Part shown: one piece after another, positions 9,246 through 17,226 of the stretch
Numbering within the stretch: position 1 is the stretch's first letter
Layout: every line of letters begins with the position of its first letter
Assembly: GCF_004341515.1 (NCBI RefSeq)
Contig: NZ_SLZF01000005.1
Span: forward strand, 372,001-436,000
Reading direction: 5' to 3'
Length of the DNA: 64,000 nucleotides
Origin: Allobosea sp. BK604
GTDB taxonomy: Bacteria > Pseudomonadota > Alphaproteobacteria > Rhizobiales > Beijerinckiaceae
Notes under the pieces: model-generated
Told to the model about the DNA's origin: nothing
The model's input: the letters and a program-made list of their open reading frames with translations, nothing else
Database searches by the model: none
Program-made: the position numbers and the translations under genes

Positions 9246-9424
9246 GAACGATCCTCCCACCGTAACGCGTGCCGGCCTGATCCTCGCAGCGGGCGGTCCC
9301 CCTGCGCCAAGCCTCATGTGTCAAGCCTCGTGTGCCAAAGCCTCGTGTGCCCCAGCGGCCGATGGCGCCGGCCTGCCCGTCTCGTCGGCCTGAGCCGATG
9401 GCGGGCTTTCCCTCTCTGGAATTC

Positions 9425-9479
9425 AGGCTAGGAACGGCCGGAATTCACGTCAAGGATCAGAGGTTCCGTTGGAAGAAAC
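9425..9479 (-). promoter_or_regulatory. Promoter P2 with 17-bp upstream site
   Basis: On the minus strand: site GTTTCTTCCAACGGAAC (9479-9463), 9 nt, -35 TTGACG (9453-9448), 17 nt, -10 TAGCCT (9430-9425). CCTTGACGTGAA and the site agree closely with P1. It should drive the solute-binding protein and OppBCDF operon. Confidence 0.72.
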
Positions 9480-9497
9480 AGCGGCTGGCTGAGACCG

Positions 9498-10808
9498 TCA
9501 GAAGAAGGTCCTGATCGCCCCGGTCACCCGATAATCGTCATCGACCAGCATCAGCACGGCCCATTTGTCGAAGGTCGTGCAGGGATGGCCGATGCCGAAG
9601 GCGACCATGTCACCGACCTGCAGCGGGCTGGCCTCCGGCGTGCCGAGATGGCAGTGCTGGTCATTGAGCGCCAGCACGGCATGCCCCGCCGGCATCGGCT
9701 CCGGCCGCGCCATCGCGCCGCCCGGCCGGAACCAGCGCAGCGGCACCGGCAGCCCCGAATCGAAGCTGATATCGCGCTTGCCGACGGTGAGCAGGCTGCG
9801 GCCGCGCTCGGGCCGCGACTGGACGAAGGCCCAGACCTCGAGCGCCGGCGCGAGCCCGCCCGGCGGCAGGCTGAGGCTGCTCTCCAGCCGGATCCGCTGG
9901 AACGCCTCGGCATAGACGGTGGAATCATGGGTCAGGTAACAACCCGAGCGGAGCACCTTGATCACCGGCCGGGTGAAGGCGGCGGCGTTGAACGCCTCGC
10001 CGGCCCGGTCGAACAGCGAGGTCCCGCCCGCGCTCAGCACCATCGGCTCCGGCCCGAGCAGGCCTTCGCCCTCCGCAGCCGTCGCGGTGGCCACGACCTC
10101 GCCCAGCAGCCTGTCCGCGCCGGCGGTATCGCTGAACAGCCCCTCGAAACACTCGAAGCCAGCGAGCTGCAGCCCCGGCGCGGCGGCGACGGCGCGGGCG
10201 ACGGCCAGCGCCTCCTCCCGGCTGCGCGCGCCGGTGCGCCCGCCCATGAAGCCGATCTCGACCAGGATGCGCAGCGGATTATTCTTGCCGCCATGCCCCT
10301 TCGCGGCCTCCGCCAGCAACGCGACCCCGGCCAGGCTGTCGGCGAGGCAGTAGAGCTCGAAGCCGGGTTCCTGCAGCGCCGCGAAACAGGCGGCGATCTC
10401 CTGCCGCCCGACCGGCTGGTTGGCGAGGACGACGCGCTTCACGCCGAAGCGCCTGGCGACGGCGAGCTGCTGCATCGTCGCGACCGTGATCGCCCAGGCG
10501 CCGTCGGCGATCTGCAGGTCGAAGAGCTGCGGCGCCATCGTCGTCTTGCCATGCGGCGCAATCAGCAGGCCGTTGGCGGCGGTGAAGGCGCTCATCCAGG
10601 CGCTGTTGGCCTCGAGCACGCTCTGGCGGATGACTGCGAGCGGCAGCGGCATGTCGCCGCCGAGCACGTTCCAGCCCTGGCGGCCGACATCGCCCAGCCG
10701 CAGCGCCGCATCCGGCGGCAGGCCCTTGGTCAGGCCGTCGAGGCGCTGATCCTCGATCGCGCCAAGTGAGAGGCGCGGCAGGAGGGTGGCGGAAGCAGCT
10801 ACAGCCAT
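9498..10808 (-). CDS. PLP-dependent D-threonine aldolase / D-amino-acid deaminase-like enzyme
   Basis: A 436-residue fold-type III PLP enzyme related to alanine racemase N-domains, D-threonine aldolase and D-serine deaminase. The PLP lysine is in APHGKTTMAPQLF near residue 88, and LRILVEIGFMGGRTGAR lies in the barrel. The C-terminal metal-binding signature is LNDQHCHLG (His and Cys ligands as in D-threonine aldolase/DSD). Its start overlaps the 3' end of the upstream M81 gene by 10 bp, so they form one transcript. With the M81 peptidases it suggests processing of peptides followed by D-amino-acid breakdown. The exact substrate is not determinable here; annotation pipelines often call such proteins amino acid deaminase. 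Confidence 0.85.
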   Translation of the reverse strand: MAVAASATLLPRLSLGAIEDQRLDGLTKGLPPDAALRLGDVGRQGWNVLGGDMPLPLAVIRQSVLEANSAWMSAFTAANGLLIAPHGKTTMAPQLFDLQIADGAWAITVATMQQLAVARRFGVKRVVLANQPVGRQEIAACFAALQEPGFELYCLADSLAGVALLAEAAKGHGGKNNPLRILVEIGFMGGRTGARSREEALAVARAVAAAPGLQLAGFECFEGLFSDTAGADRLLGEVVATATAAEGEGLLGPEPMVLSAGGTSLFDRAGEAFNAAAFTRPVIKVLRSGCYLTHDSTVYAEAFQRIRLESSLSLPPGGLAPALEVWAFVQSRPERGRSLLTVGKRDISFDSGLPVPLRWFRPGGAMARPEPMPAGHAVLALNDQHCHLGTPEASPLQVGDMVAFGIGHPCTTFDKWAVLMLVDDDYRVTGAIRTFF

Positions 10809-12265
10809 GGATTCGGATCCAGCGGGGAAAAGGGGCGCCTGACCTTCGTATAGGGGATCTTGCGCGCATCCGGCAGATAGGGCCCGCCGCTATCGAGATA
10901 GAGCACGCTCGCGGCGATCGGCGCGAAGGCGGCGTGGAAATGGTTCGAGGACTTCACCACGACCAGCGTCTTGGCAGAAAGATCGATGCCGAGATCGGTG
11001 AAGACCGGCGGGCTGAAGGTCTGCGCCCGTGTCGAGGCCAGCACGATGTCGAGCAGGCCGATCCGGATCGCCGCGGCCGGGCCGAGCGAGACCCAGCTCT
11101 GCTCGAACGGGATCAGCAGGTCCCCGGTCGTTCCGACGATCCGGACCAGCGCGTCGATCGGCGTGCCGGAGGACGGCGCCGCCTTGCCGGCGAAGCGCAG
11201 CGGAATCTCGGCGCCGATTCCGGCGGCACGGCAGAGGCCGACCGCGACCGGATCCCAGATCGCGCCGATCGCCGCCGGCACTTCGGGGTGGCGCAGCAGC
11301 GCCTCGACCATCACCGAGGAATCGCCGGCGACGCCGCCGCCCGGATTGTCCCAGCGATCGGCAAGCACCACCGGCTTTCCCGGCTCGGCCAGTGCGAGCG
11401 CCGCGGCGATGCCCTCCTCCGGCTTGTAATGCTTCGGGGAGGCGCCCTGCCCCCAGCGCAGTATCTCGAGCCCGAGCTCCCTCGCCAGCGCGGCAGCCTT
11501 CTCCCCGTCGCCATCGCCGATGACCAGCACCTTCGTCCCGACATCGGCGACATCCGCCGCCTGGAACCCGTGCGCGATGGAGATGCTGAGGATGCCGTCG
11601 CGCCCCTCCAGCGCCTTGATGCGGTCGACGAAGCTGCGGCCCGGCTCGCGGCTGGTCATGAAGGCGGCAAGCCCGCGACAGTCGAAGACGGCGCTGACCG
11701 GCTTGACCTGCCGGCGCGCGGTCATGAGGCAAAGCTCGAGCAGATCCTCGGCGCGCGCCAGGAAATCCGTGTGCGGGAATTCCTTGAAGGCGACGATGAT
11801 GTCAGCATTCTCGACCATCTCCGCGCTGAGATGGCAGTGCATGTCGAGCTCGGCGCCGACGACGCAATCCGGCCCGGCGAGCGTGCGGACGCGCGCGATC
11901 AGGTCGCCCTCGCAATCGTCATAGCCGCGCGCCACCATCGCCCCGTGCAGGCCGAGCAGCACGATGTCGACCGGCAGCGCCGCCGCGAGCTGCCCGAGGA
12001 TCTCGTCGCGGAGGCTCTCATAGCCGTCTTGCGAGACGAGCCCCGCCGGTTCGGCCCAGGTCGCCGTGCCTTCGATCAGCTCGTAGCCCTCGCTGGCCGC
12101 CCGGCGCCGCGCCGCGACGGTCGGCGCCGAGCACAGGGTCGGCGTCTCCGGATGGGTGCCCGGCGGGCAGTAGAAGCCGCTCTCGAAGGCGCTGCGATCG
12201 ACGAAGAGCGGCGCGAAGGTGTTGGTTTCCGTCGCCAGCGACGCAGTGAAGATGCGCATCCGCAT
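10799..12265 (-). CDS. M81 family metallopeptidase (MlrC-like), copy 2
   Basis: A 488-residue MlrC-family peptidase starting MRMRIFTASLATETNTF. The expected metal/active-site residues are Glu13 (TETN), His107 (LGLHGAM), Asp141-x-His143 (ELDMHCH) and His165 (EFPHTD). DNPGGGVAGDSS marks the C-terminal domain. The ATG at 12265 is chosen; another ATG at 12259 is in frame. The frame continues upstream but runs through the divergent promoter region. It ends inside the start of the PLP-enzyme gene. It is transcribed away from copy 3 and shares the operator at 12352-12368 with it. Confidence 0.9.
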   Translation of the reverse strand: MRMRIFTASLATETNTFAPLFVDRSAFESGFYCPPGTHPETPTLCSAPTVAARRRAASEGYELIEGTATWAEPAGLVSQDGYESLRDEILGQLAAALPVDIVLLGLHGAMVARGYDDCEGDLIARVRTLAGPDCVVGAELDMHCHLSAEMVENADIIVAFKEFPHTDFLARAEDLLELCLMTARRQVKPVSAVFDCRGLAAFMTSREPGRSFVDRIKALEGRDGILSISIAHGFQAADVADVGTKVLVIGDGDGEKAAALARELGLEILRWGQGASPKHYKPEEGIAAALALAEPGKPVVLADRWDNPGGGVAGDSSVMVEALLRHPEVPAAIGAIWDPVAVGLCRAAGIGAEIPLRFAGKAAPSSGTPIDALVRIVGTTGDLLIPFEQSWVSLGPAAAIRIGLLDIVLASTRAQTFSPPVFTDLGIDLSAKTLVVVKSSNHFHAAFAPIAASVLYLDSGGPYLPDARKIPYTKVRRPFSPLDPNPWL

Positions 12266-12313
12266 GCAGTCCCGACCAGCGGCGGCAGCGCAGGGGCGTG
12301 CCGACCAGCGCCA

Positions 12314-12406
12314 TGAAACCGGGAGTTGGCCGGGGCTGTCAAAGCGCCCGCGTTTCTTCCGGCGGAACAATGCCGGCTTGCCTCGGAACGACGCAACGGC
12401 CGAGAT
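12314..12406. promoter_or_regulatory. Divergent promoter P3 with central 17-bp site
   Basis: The site GTTTCTTCCGGCGGAAC occupies 12352-12368. Leftward: 9 nt, -35 TTGACA (12342-12337), 17 nt, -10 GTTTCA (12319-12314), toward M81 copy 2. Rightward: 9 nt, -35 TTGCCT (12378-12383), 17 nt, -10 CGAGAT (12401-12406), toward M81 copy 3. The site is thus centred symmetrically between two promoters at the same distance as in P1 and P2. The -10 boxes are weak, as expected for activated promoters. Confidence 0.65.
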
Positions 12407-12440
12407 GCAGACGCTTCATGATTGGGGAGCTTTCAAGTCC

Positions 12441-13937
12441 ATGCCGCAGCCCCGCCGGATCCTGCTGGGATCGCTGTTCCACGAGACGCATAGCTTCGTC
12501 GACGAGATCACGCGGCTGGCCGACTTCACGATCCGCCGCGACGAGGCGCTCCTGGGCCGGCGCGGCGACGGCTCGACCATCGACGGCTTCCTCGAGGTGG
12601 CGGAGGCGGAATTCTGGCAGGTCGTCCCGACGGTCGACTACACGGCCTTGCCAGCGGGAACGGTCGATCACGCCGTCTTCGCGCAGTTCCTGTCCGAATT
12701 CGATGCCGGGCTGCGGGCGGCGCTCGCCGCAGGCGGCCTCGACGGCATCTGGCTTGCCCTGCACGGCGCCATGGTCACGACCGAATGCCCCGACCCGGAA
12801 GGCGCCCTGCTTGCCCGGATCCGCGCGGTGCCCGGCTGCGAGACGCTGCCGGTCTTCGGCGTGTTCGACCTGCATGCCAATTTCACCGCGGCGATGGCCG
12901 GGCATGCCAACGCCCTCGTCGCCTATCGCGAGAACCCGCACACTGATGCCCGCGAAGCCGCGGTGCGGTCCGCCCGGCTGCTGGCGCGGAGCCTGAAGGA
13001 CGGCGTGCTGCCGCGGATGCTCTCGGCCAACGCACCGGTGATCTGGCCGCCGACCGGCACCGGCACGGCCGACCGGCCGATGCGCGATCTCGAGGCGCTG
13101 GCCCGCCGGATCGAGCAGGACAACCCCGCGATCTGGGCCGCGAATGTCGTCGGCGGCTATTCCTTCTCGGACGTGGCCGAGGCCGGCGTCGCCTTCGCCG
13201 TCGCCTTCACCGGGCCGGAGGCCGAGGCGCAGGACGCGCTGGCCCGCCTGGTCGAGACCGCCGTCGCGCAGCGCCAGCTCGGCCTTCCCGCCGAATGGGA
13301 CATCGACGACGCCGTCACCGAGATCCTGCGTTCGCCGGGCGGCCCTTATCTCATCGTCGAGCCGGCCGATAATATTGGCGGCGGCGCGCCGGGAGACGGC
13401 ACCTCGGTGCTGCGGGCCTTCCTGCGCCATGGCGTCACGAATTGCGCGGTCGCCATTGCCGATGCCACTGCCGTCGCCGCCATGGCCGGCGCGCGGCCGG
13501 GCGAGGCTCGCACGCTCTCGATCGGCGGCAAGGGCAGCGCCATCGCCGAGGGGCCGGTCGAGATCGAGGCGAGCTTCGTCGCCGCCAGCGATGGTGAGTT
13601 CGCGCTGGAGGATCTCAACAGCCACCTCGCCGCCTCGCAGGGCTCGCGCTTCAGCATGGGGCCGAGCGTCGTGGTCGAGGCCGCCGGCGTCACGATCCTG
13701 CTGACCAGCCGCAAGACCCCGCCCTTCGACCTCGGCCAGTTCCGCTCGCAGGGCATCCACCCGGAGAGGCTGAAGGCGATCGGCGTCAAGGCCGCGGTCG
13801 CGCATCGGCGCGCCTATGACAAGATCGCCAAGGGCAGCTACACGGTCGCGACGCCCGGCCCCTGCACCAGCATGATCGCCGGGCTGCCCTATACGCGGTT
13901 ACGCAGGCCGGTCTTTCCGATCGATGTCGAGCGGTAG
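12441..13937 (+). CDS. M81 family metallopeptidase (MlrC-like), copy 3
   Basis: A 498-residue MlrC-family peptidase starting MPQPRRILLGSLFHETHSF. It has Glu15 (HETH), His108 (LALHGAM), Asp143-x-His145 (FDLHAN), His167 (ENPHTD) and DNIGGGAPGDGT. The ATG at 12441 has GGAG 11 nt upstream. An earlier ATG at 12405 lies inside the deduced -10 box and is rejected. The three paralogs have clearly different sequences, so they are not recent duplicates and may split substrates between them. About 245 bp follow before the next convergent gene, with no feature I can name. Confidence 0.9.
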   Translation: MPQPRRILLGSLFHETHSFVDEITRLADFTIRRDEALLGRRGDGSTIDGFLEVAEAEFWQVVPTVDYTALPAGTVDHAVFAQFLSEFDAGLRAALAAGGLDGIWLALHGAMVTTECPDPEGALLARIRAVPGCETLPVFGVFDLHANFTAAMAGHANALVAYRENPHTDAREAAVRSARLLARSLKDGVLPRMLSANAPVIWPPTGTGTADRPMRDLEALARRIEQDNPAIWAANVVGGYSFSDVAEAGVAFAVAFTGPEAEAQDALARLVETAVAQRQLGLPAEWDIDDAVTEILRSPGGPYLIVEPADNIGGGAPGDGTSVLRAFLRHGVTNCAVAIADATAVAAMAGARPGEARTLSIGGKGSAIAEGPVEIEASFVAASDGEFALEDLNSHLAASQGSRFSMGPSVVVEAAGVTILLTSRKTPPFDLGQFRSQGIHPERLKAIGVKAAVAHRRAYDKIAKGSYTVATPGPCTSMIAGLPYTRLRRPVFPIDVER

Positions 13938-14182
13938 GGACGGCGCCCGGAAACTCACGCTCCAACAAGAGCTTGGCTGCCAGGCCTCATAGTCCGATTC
14001 AGGCTGGCTGCACCGTCCGTGCCCGCCGCGCGAGCGGTTCGGTCGCCGTCGCGCCGTTTCGTCAGCCGTTCCACGGCGCCCACCGCCGTTCGCGCCGAGC
14101 TGCCCGCGACGCTCTGGTTCCGGCTGGTGCGTGAGGCCCGGCTCATGGCCGTGTGTGACCAGGAATCCGCGACAACACCACT

Positions 14183-15379
14183 TCAGGGCTTCCAGTGCTC
14201 GTCCGAGGGCGGAGGGTCGTTCAGGACGCAGCTATAGACGGCGCTCTCGTCGAAGGGGTAGCGCGCCTCCATATCGGGCGTCAGCGTCAGGCCCAGGCCG
14301 GGCGCGGTGGGGCGCAGCAGGCGGCCGTGTTCGATGCGCCCCTGATCGCCGATCATCTCGCGGCCGAGCGGGAAGTCGAGCATCGGGAACTCGACCAATG
14401 CGCCGCCGCCGGCAAAGGCGGCGTGGTAATTCGCCAGGATCGCCGCCGCTCCGCCCCAGGCATGGACCACGACGTCGATAGTGAGCTCGTCGGCGGCGGC
14501 GAAGATCTCCATCACCGCACTGATGCCACCGATCACGGAGGCGTCGGGCTGGACGAAGGCATAGGCGCCGGCGCGCATGCGCTCGATCATCTCCTTCGGT
14601 GTCGTGATGATCTCGCCGCCGCAGACGGGCACGTCGATGCGCCGGCGCAGCTCGCGGAACGCCTCGGGACTGTCGGGGCCAACAGCCTCTTCGACGAACA
14701 GCATGCGCTGGTCCGTCCTGGCGTGCACGGCCTCGACGAAGGCGACGACATCGTCCACGGGCTGCGGCGGATCGGCCAGGTTCTGGCACATGTCGACGCC
14801 GACGCGAATGCCGCGCCTGGCTGCTTCCTCCAGCACCCAGACGGTGCGCCAGACATCATGCTTGAGCGAGCGGATCTTGTAGATGCCGATGCCCTTCCCG
14901 CTCAGGAGATCGAGCTCCCGGTCGAACTGGTGCCTGGCATCGCAGCAGCCGCCACTGCCATAGATCTGGATCGACTCGCACTTCGCGCCGCCGAGCAGCT
15001 CATGGACCGGCACGCCGAGGCTCTTGCCCTTGGCGTCCTGGAGGGCGGCCTCGAACGCGCTGATGACATGGCGCGCCGCGCCCTGGAGCGACCAGTAATC
15101 GCAGAGGGAGCGCAGATCCCTGACCCGCCGCGCAATGTCGAAGCCATCCTTGCCCAGCATCAGCGGCGTGCAGAGATCGACGATCGATTTAAAGACCAGT
15201 GGCGCGAAGACGGCGAGATAGCCCTCTCCGAGGCCGGTCACGCCATTGTCCAGCGTCACCTCGACCATGCCGATCGTGCGCTTCGGTCCGTTCGGGAAGC
15301 AGCACCTGATCTCGCGCTCATCGGCATCGGCATAGGGCGAGCTCAGCAGGACGCAGCGAACTCCGGTGATCTCAGGCAT
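14183..15379 (-). CDS. Mandelate racemase / enolase superfamily enzyme
   Basis: A 398-residue TIM-barrel enzyme of the enolase superfamily (MR/MLE), which abstracts a proton alpha to a carboxylate, typically in sugar-acid dehydration or racemisation. A catalytic-type lysine is visible at 168 (IYKIRS). Metal ligands are Asp196 (GVDMCQN), Glu230/231 (FVEEAV) and Glu256 (CGGEI); a His follows in VVVHAWGG. It is 41 bp downstream of a DapA-family gene on the same strand, a usual pairing for acid-sugar catabolism. The start at 15379 precedes MPEITGVRCVLLSSPY; upstream frame continuation is opposite the DapA gene. The specific substrate cannot be read from sequence. Confidence 0.9.
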   Translation of the reverse strand: MPEITGVRCVLLSSPYADADEREIRCCFPNGPKRTIGMVEVTLDNGVTGLGEGYLAVFAPLVFKSIVDLCTPLMLGKDGFDIARRVRDLRSLCDYWSLQGAARHVISAFEAALQDAKGKSLGVPVHELLGGAKCESIQIYGSGGCCDARHQFDRELDLLSGKGIGIYKIRSLKHDVWRTVWVLEEAARRGIRVGVDMCQNLADPPQPVDDVVAFVEAVHARTDQRMLFVEEAVGPDSPEAFRELRRRIDVPVCGGEIITTPKEMIERMRAGAYAFVQPDASVIGGISAVMEIFAAADELTIDVVVHAWGGAAAILANYHAAFAGGGALVEFPMLDFPLGREMIGDQGRIEHGRLLRPTAPGLGLTLTPDMEARYPFDESAVYSCVLNDPPPSDEHWKP

Positions 15380-15420
15380 CGAACTCCCTCGCTTCGGCGG
15401 TGGCCAGGGCATGGCCGGGT

Positions 15421-16374
15421 TCAGCGCGCATCCATGATCTCGGGCATCATGCGCCGGGCGATCGGCCTCAGCCGCTCGGCCTCGGCGCCGTCGATCCAGC
15501 GATAGGGCCGGCGCAGGCGTGGGCCGACGGGCGCCCAGTCGCCGATGGCGGCGAGCAGCTTGTCGAGCGCAGCGTTGGAGTAGCCCTGGTCGCGTCGGAA
15601 CGGCAGGATGTGCTCGTCCATGAAAGCGCAGATGCGCCGCTCGATCTCGCGGGCCCCGGCGAGATCGGTCCGCATCATGTCGGTCCATGACTGCGCGCCG
15701 CGAGGGTTGAGGCAGGCGACGTTGGAGAAGGCCCCGGCCGCGACGCCGGCCTGGACCCCGGTCGCGAGATGGTGCCCCGGCAGGTAGAGCGCCCAATCAT
15801 CGAGATGCGCCCTGGCCTGCGCATACCAATCCGCATCGCCATCGGCGAGCTTGATGCCGACGACCTGCGGCACCTGCTTCAGCACGGCGGCCAGCGTCGC
15901 CGGCGACAGGACACGCTTCGCATGCGGCGGATTGTAGAGCACGAGCGGGATGTCGCCCGTGAGCTCGGCGGCCATTTGCAGGAAGTCCACGGCCTCGGGA
16001 TCGGTGACCGGCCACCAATCCGGCAGGATCACCTGGATGCCATCAGGCGCATGCGCGACGGCGCGGCGCAGGCGATCGAGCGCCACGCTAGGATCGGGCT
16101 GGCAGGCGCCGATGACGAAGGGCGTCTTCGCACGGCTGCAGCGCTCGGCCAGGACGCGCTGGATCGCGTCGAACTCGGCCTCGGTCTGGTTGTGGCACTC
16201 GCCGGCCGTGCCGTTCGAATAGATGCCGTCGACCCTGGCGGCGATCAGGATGTCGATCTCGTCGGCCAGCCGGGACAGGTCGATCGCCCCATCGGGCTCG
16301 ATCGGCAGCAGCAGGGTCGCCCAGTTGCCGCGCAGCTTGCCCCATCGGCCTGCCCGGCCGAGCTTCCCGCCCAT
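15421..16374 (-). CDS. DapA/NanA-family aldolase or dehydratase, copy 1
   Basis: A 317-residue class I (Schiff-base) lyase of the dihydrodipicolinate synthase/N-acetylneuraminate lyase family. The Schiff-base lysine is Lys175 (VVGIKLADGD), the catalytic tyrosine is Tyr147 (LVLYNPP), and the pyruvate-binding loop is NGTAGE in place of the usual GTTGE. I took the ATG at 16374 (MGGKLGRAGRWG), preceded by GGGGAA. It is followed by the enolase-superfamily gene and transcribed divergently from a FadR-type regulator. It probably acts on a keto-deoxy sugar acid rather than lysine biosynthesis; this is inferred from neighbours. Confidence 0.9.
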   Translation of the reverse strand: MGGKLGRAGRWGKLRGNWATLLLPIEPDGAIDLSRLADEIDILIAARVDGIYSNGTAGECHNQTEAEFDAIQRVLAERCSRAKTPFVIGACQPDPSVALDRLRRAVAHAPDGIQVILPDWWPVTDPEAVDFLQMAAELTGDIPLVLYNPPHAKRVLSPATLAAVLKQVPQVVGIKLADGDADWYAQARAHLDDWALYLPGHHLATGVQAGVAAGAFSNVACLNPRGAQSWTDMMRTDLAGAREIERRICAFMDEHILPFRRDQGYSNAALDKLLAAIGDWAPVGPRLRRPYRWIDGAEAERLRPIARRMMPEIMDAR

Positions 16375-16403
16375 GGTCGTTTCCCCGTGTCGCCGTCTTG
16401 TTG

Positions 16404-16438
16404 ACTTCAGGGATATCCTACAAGTAAATATCATTCAA
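16404..16438. promoter_or_regulatory. Divergent promoters with a 22-bp palindromic operator
   Basis: The palindrome spans 16404-16425, with left arm ACTTCAGGGAT and right arm ATCCTACAAGT; 8 of 11 positions are symmetric about GGAT|ATCC. Leftward promoter: -35 TTGAAT (16438-16433), 17 nt, -10 TATCCC (16415-16410). Rightward: TTGACT (16401-16406), 17 nt, GTAAAT. The palindrome overlaps both, which suits repression by the adjacent FadR-type protein. Confidence 0.6.
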
Positions 16439-16479
16439 CAGACGAAGGGCATCGGCCGGCGCTCCCTGGCGCATCACCC

Positions 16480-17214
16480 ATGCCAATGACGAGGTCGAAG
16501 GCCGTGAACCGGACGATCAGGCCCCTGGTGAAGCCGCAATCGCTGCACGTCTCCGTGCTCGAAAGCGTCAAGGCCTATATCGACGAGAGCGGCTTGCCGC
16601 CGGGCAGCCAGCTTCCGCCGGAGAACGACCTCGCCCAGCAACTCGGCGTCAGCCGCAACTCGGTGCGCGAGGCGGTCAAGGCGCTGGAATCGGTCGGCAT
16701 CCTCGAGACCAGGCGCGGCATCGGCATCTTCGTCAGCGACTTCTCCTTCGCGCCGCTGCTCGACAACCTCGCCTTCGGCCTGCGCGGCCGGCTCGATGAT
16801 TTCGAGGAGCTGCTGACCATTCGCCGTGCGCTCGAAGGGGCGCTGATCGGCCGGACGGTGGAGGTGATCGGCGCGGACGACATCGCCGAACTGCGCGCCA
16901 TCACCGGCGAGATGAAGGCCCGGGTCGATGCCGGCGAAAGCTTCCTGGAGGAGGATCGGCGCTTCCACCGCACGCTGTTCCGCTGCCAGAACAACCAACT
17001 CCTGCTGAAGCTGCTCGACATCTTCTGGCAGGCCTTCGTCAAGGCCTCGGATTTCATCAATCTCGACAATCGCGACCCCGTCGCGACCTGGCGCGATCAC
17101 CACGAGATCGTCGAAGCGGTCGCGAAACGCGACGCCGAGACGGCGCGCCAGCGCCTCGACCACCACTATCACGGCATCTCGAAAATAATCGCAGCCAACA
17201 AGGCGGCGAGCTGA
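16480..17214 (+). CDS. FadR-subfamily GntR transcriptional regulator
   Basis: A 244-residue regulator. The N-terminal winged helix-turn-helix (about residues 25-85) includes PPGSQLPPENDLAQQLGVSRNSVREAVKALE and the wing ILETRRGIGIFV. The C-terminal FCD ligand domain (about 105-235) keeps the metal-type residues in DRRFHRTLF and DHHEIVEAV. The start is MPMTRSK at 16480; Met at 16486 is possible. Its stop lies 12 bp before the solute-binding gene, so it heads that operon. It is the likely repressor at 16404-16425, controlling itself plus the divergent DapA/enolase genes. The effector is probably the transported acid. Confidence 0.92.
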   Translation: MPMTRSKAVNRTIRPLVKPQSLHVSVLESVKAYIDESGLPPGSQLPPENDLAQQLGVSRNSVREAVKALESVGILETRRGIGIFVSDFSFAPLLDNLAFGLRGRLDDFEELLTIRRALEGALIGRTVEVIGADDIAELRAITGEMKARVDAGESFLEEDRRFHRTLFRCQNNQLLLKLLDIFWQAFVKASDFINLDNRDPVATWRDHHEIVEAVAKRDAETARQRLDHHYHGISKIIAANKAAS

Positions 17215-17226
17215 TGGGAGGTTACC

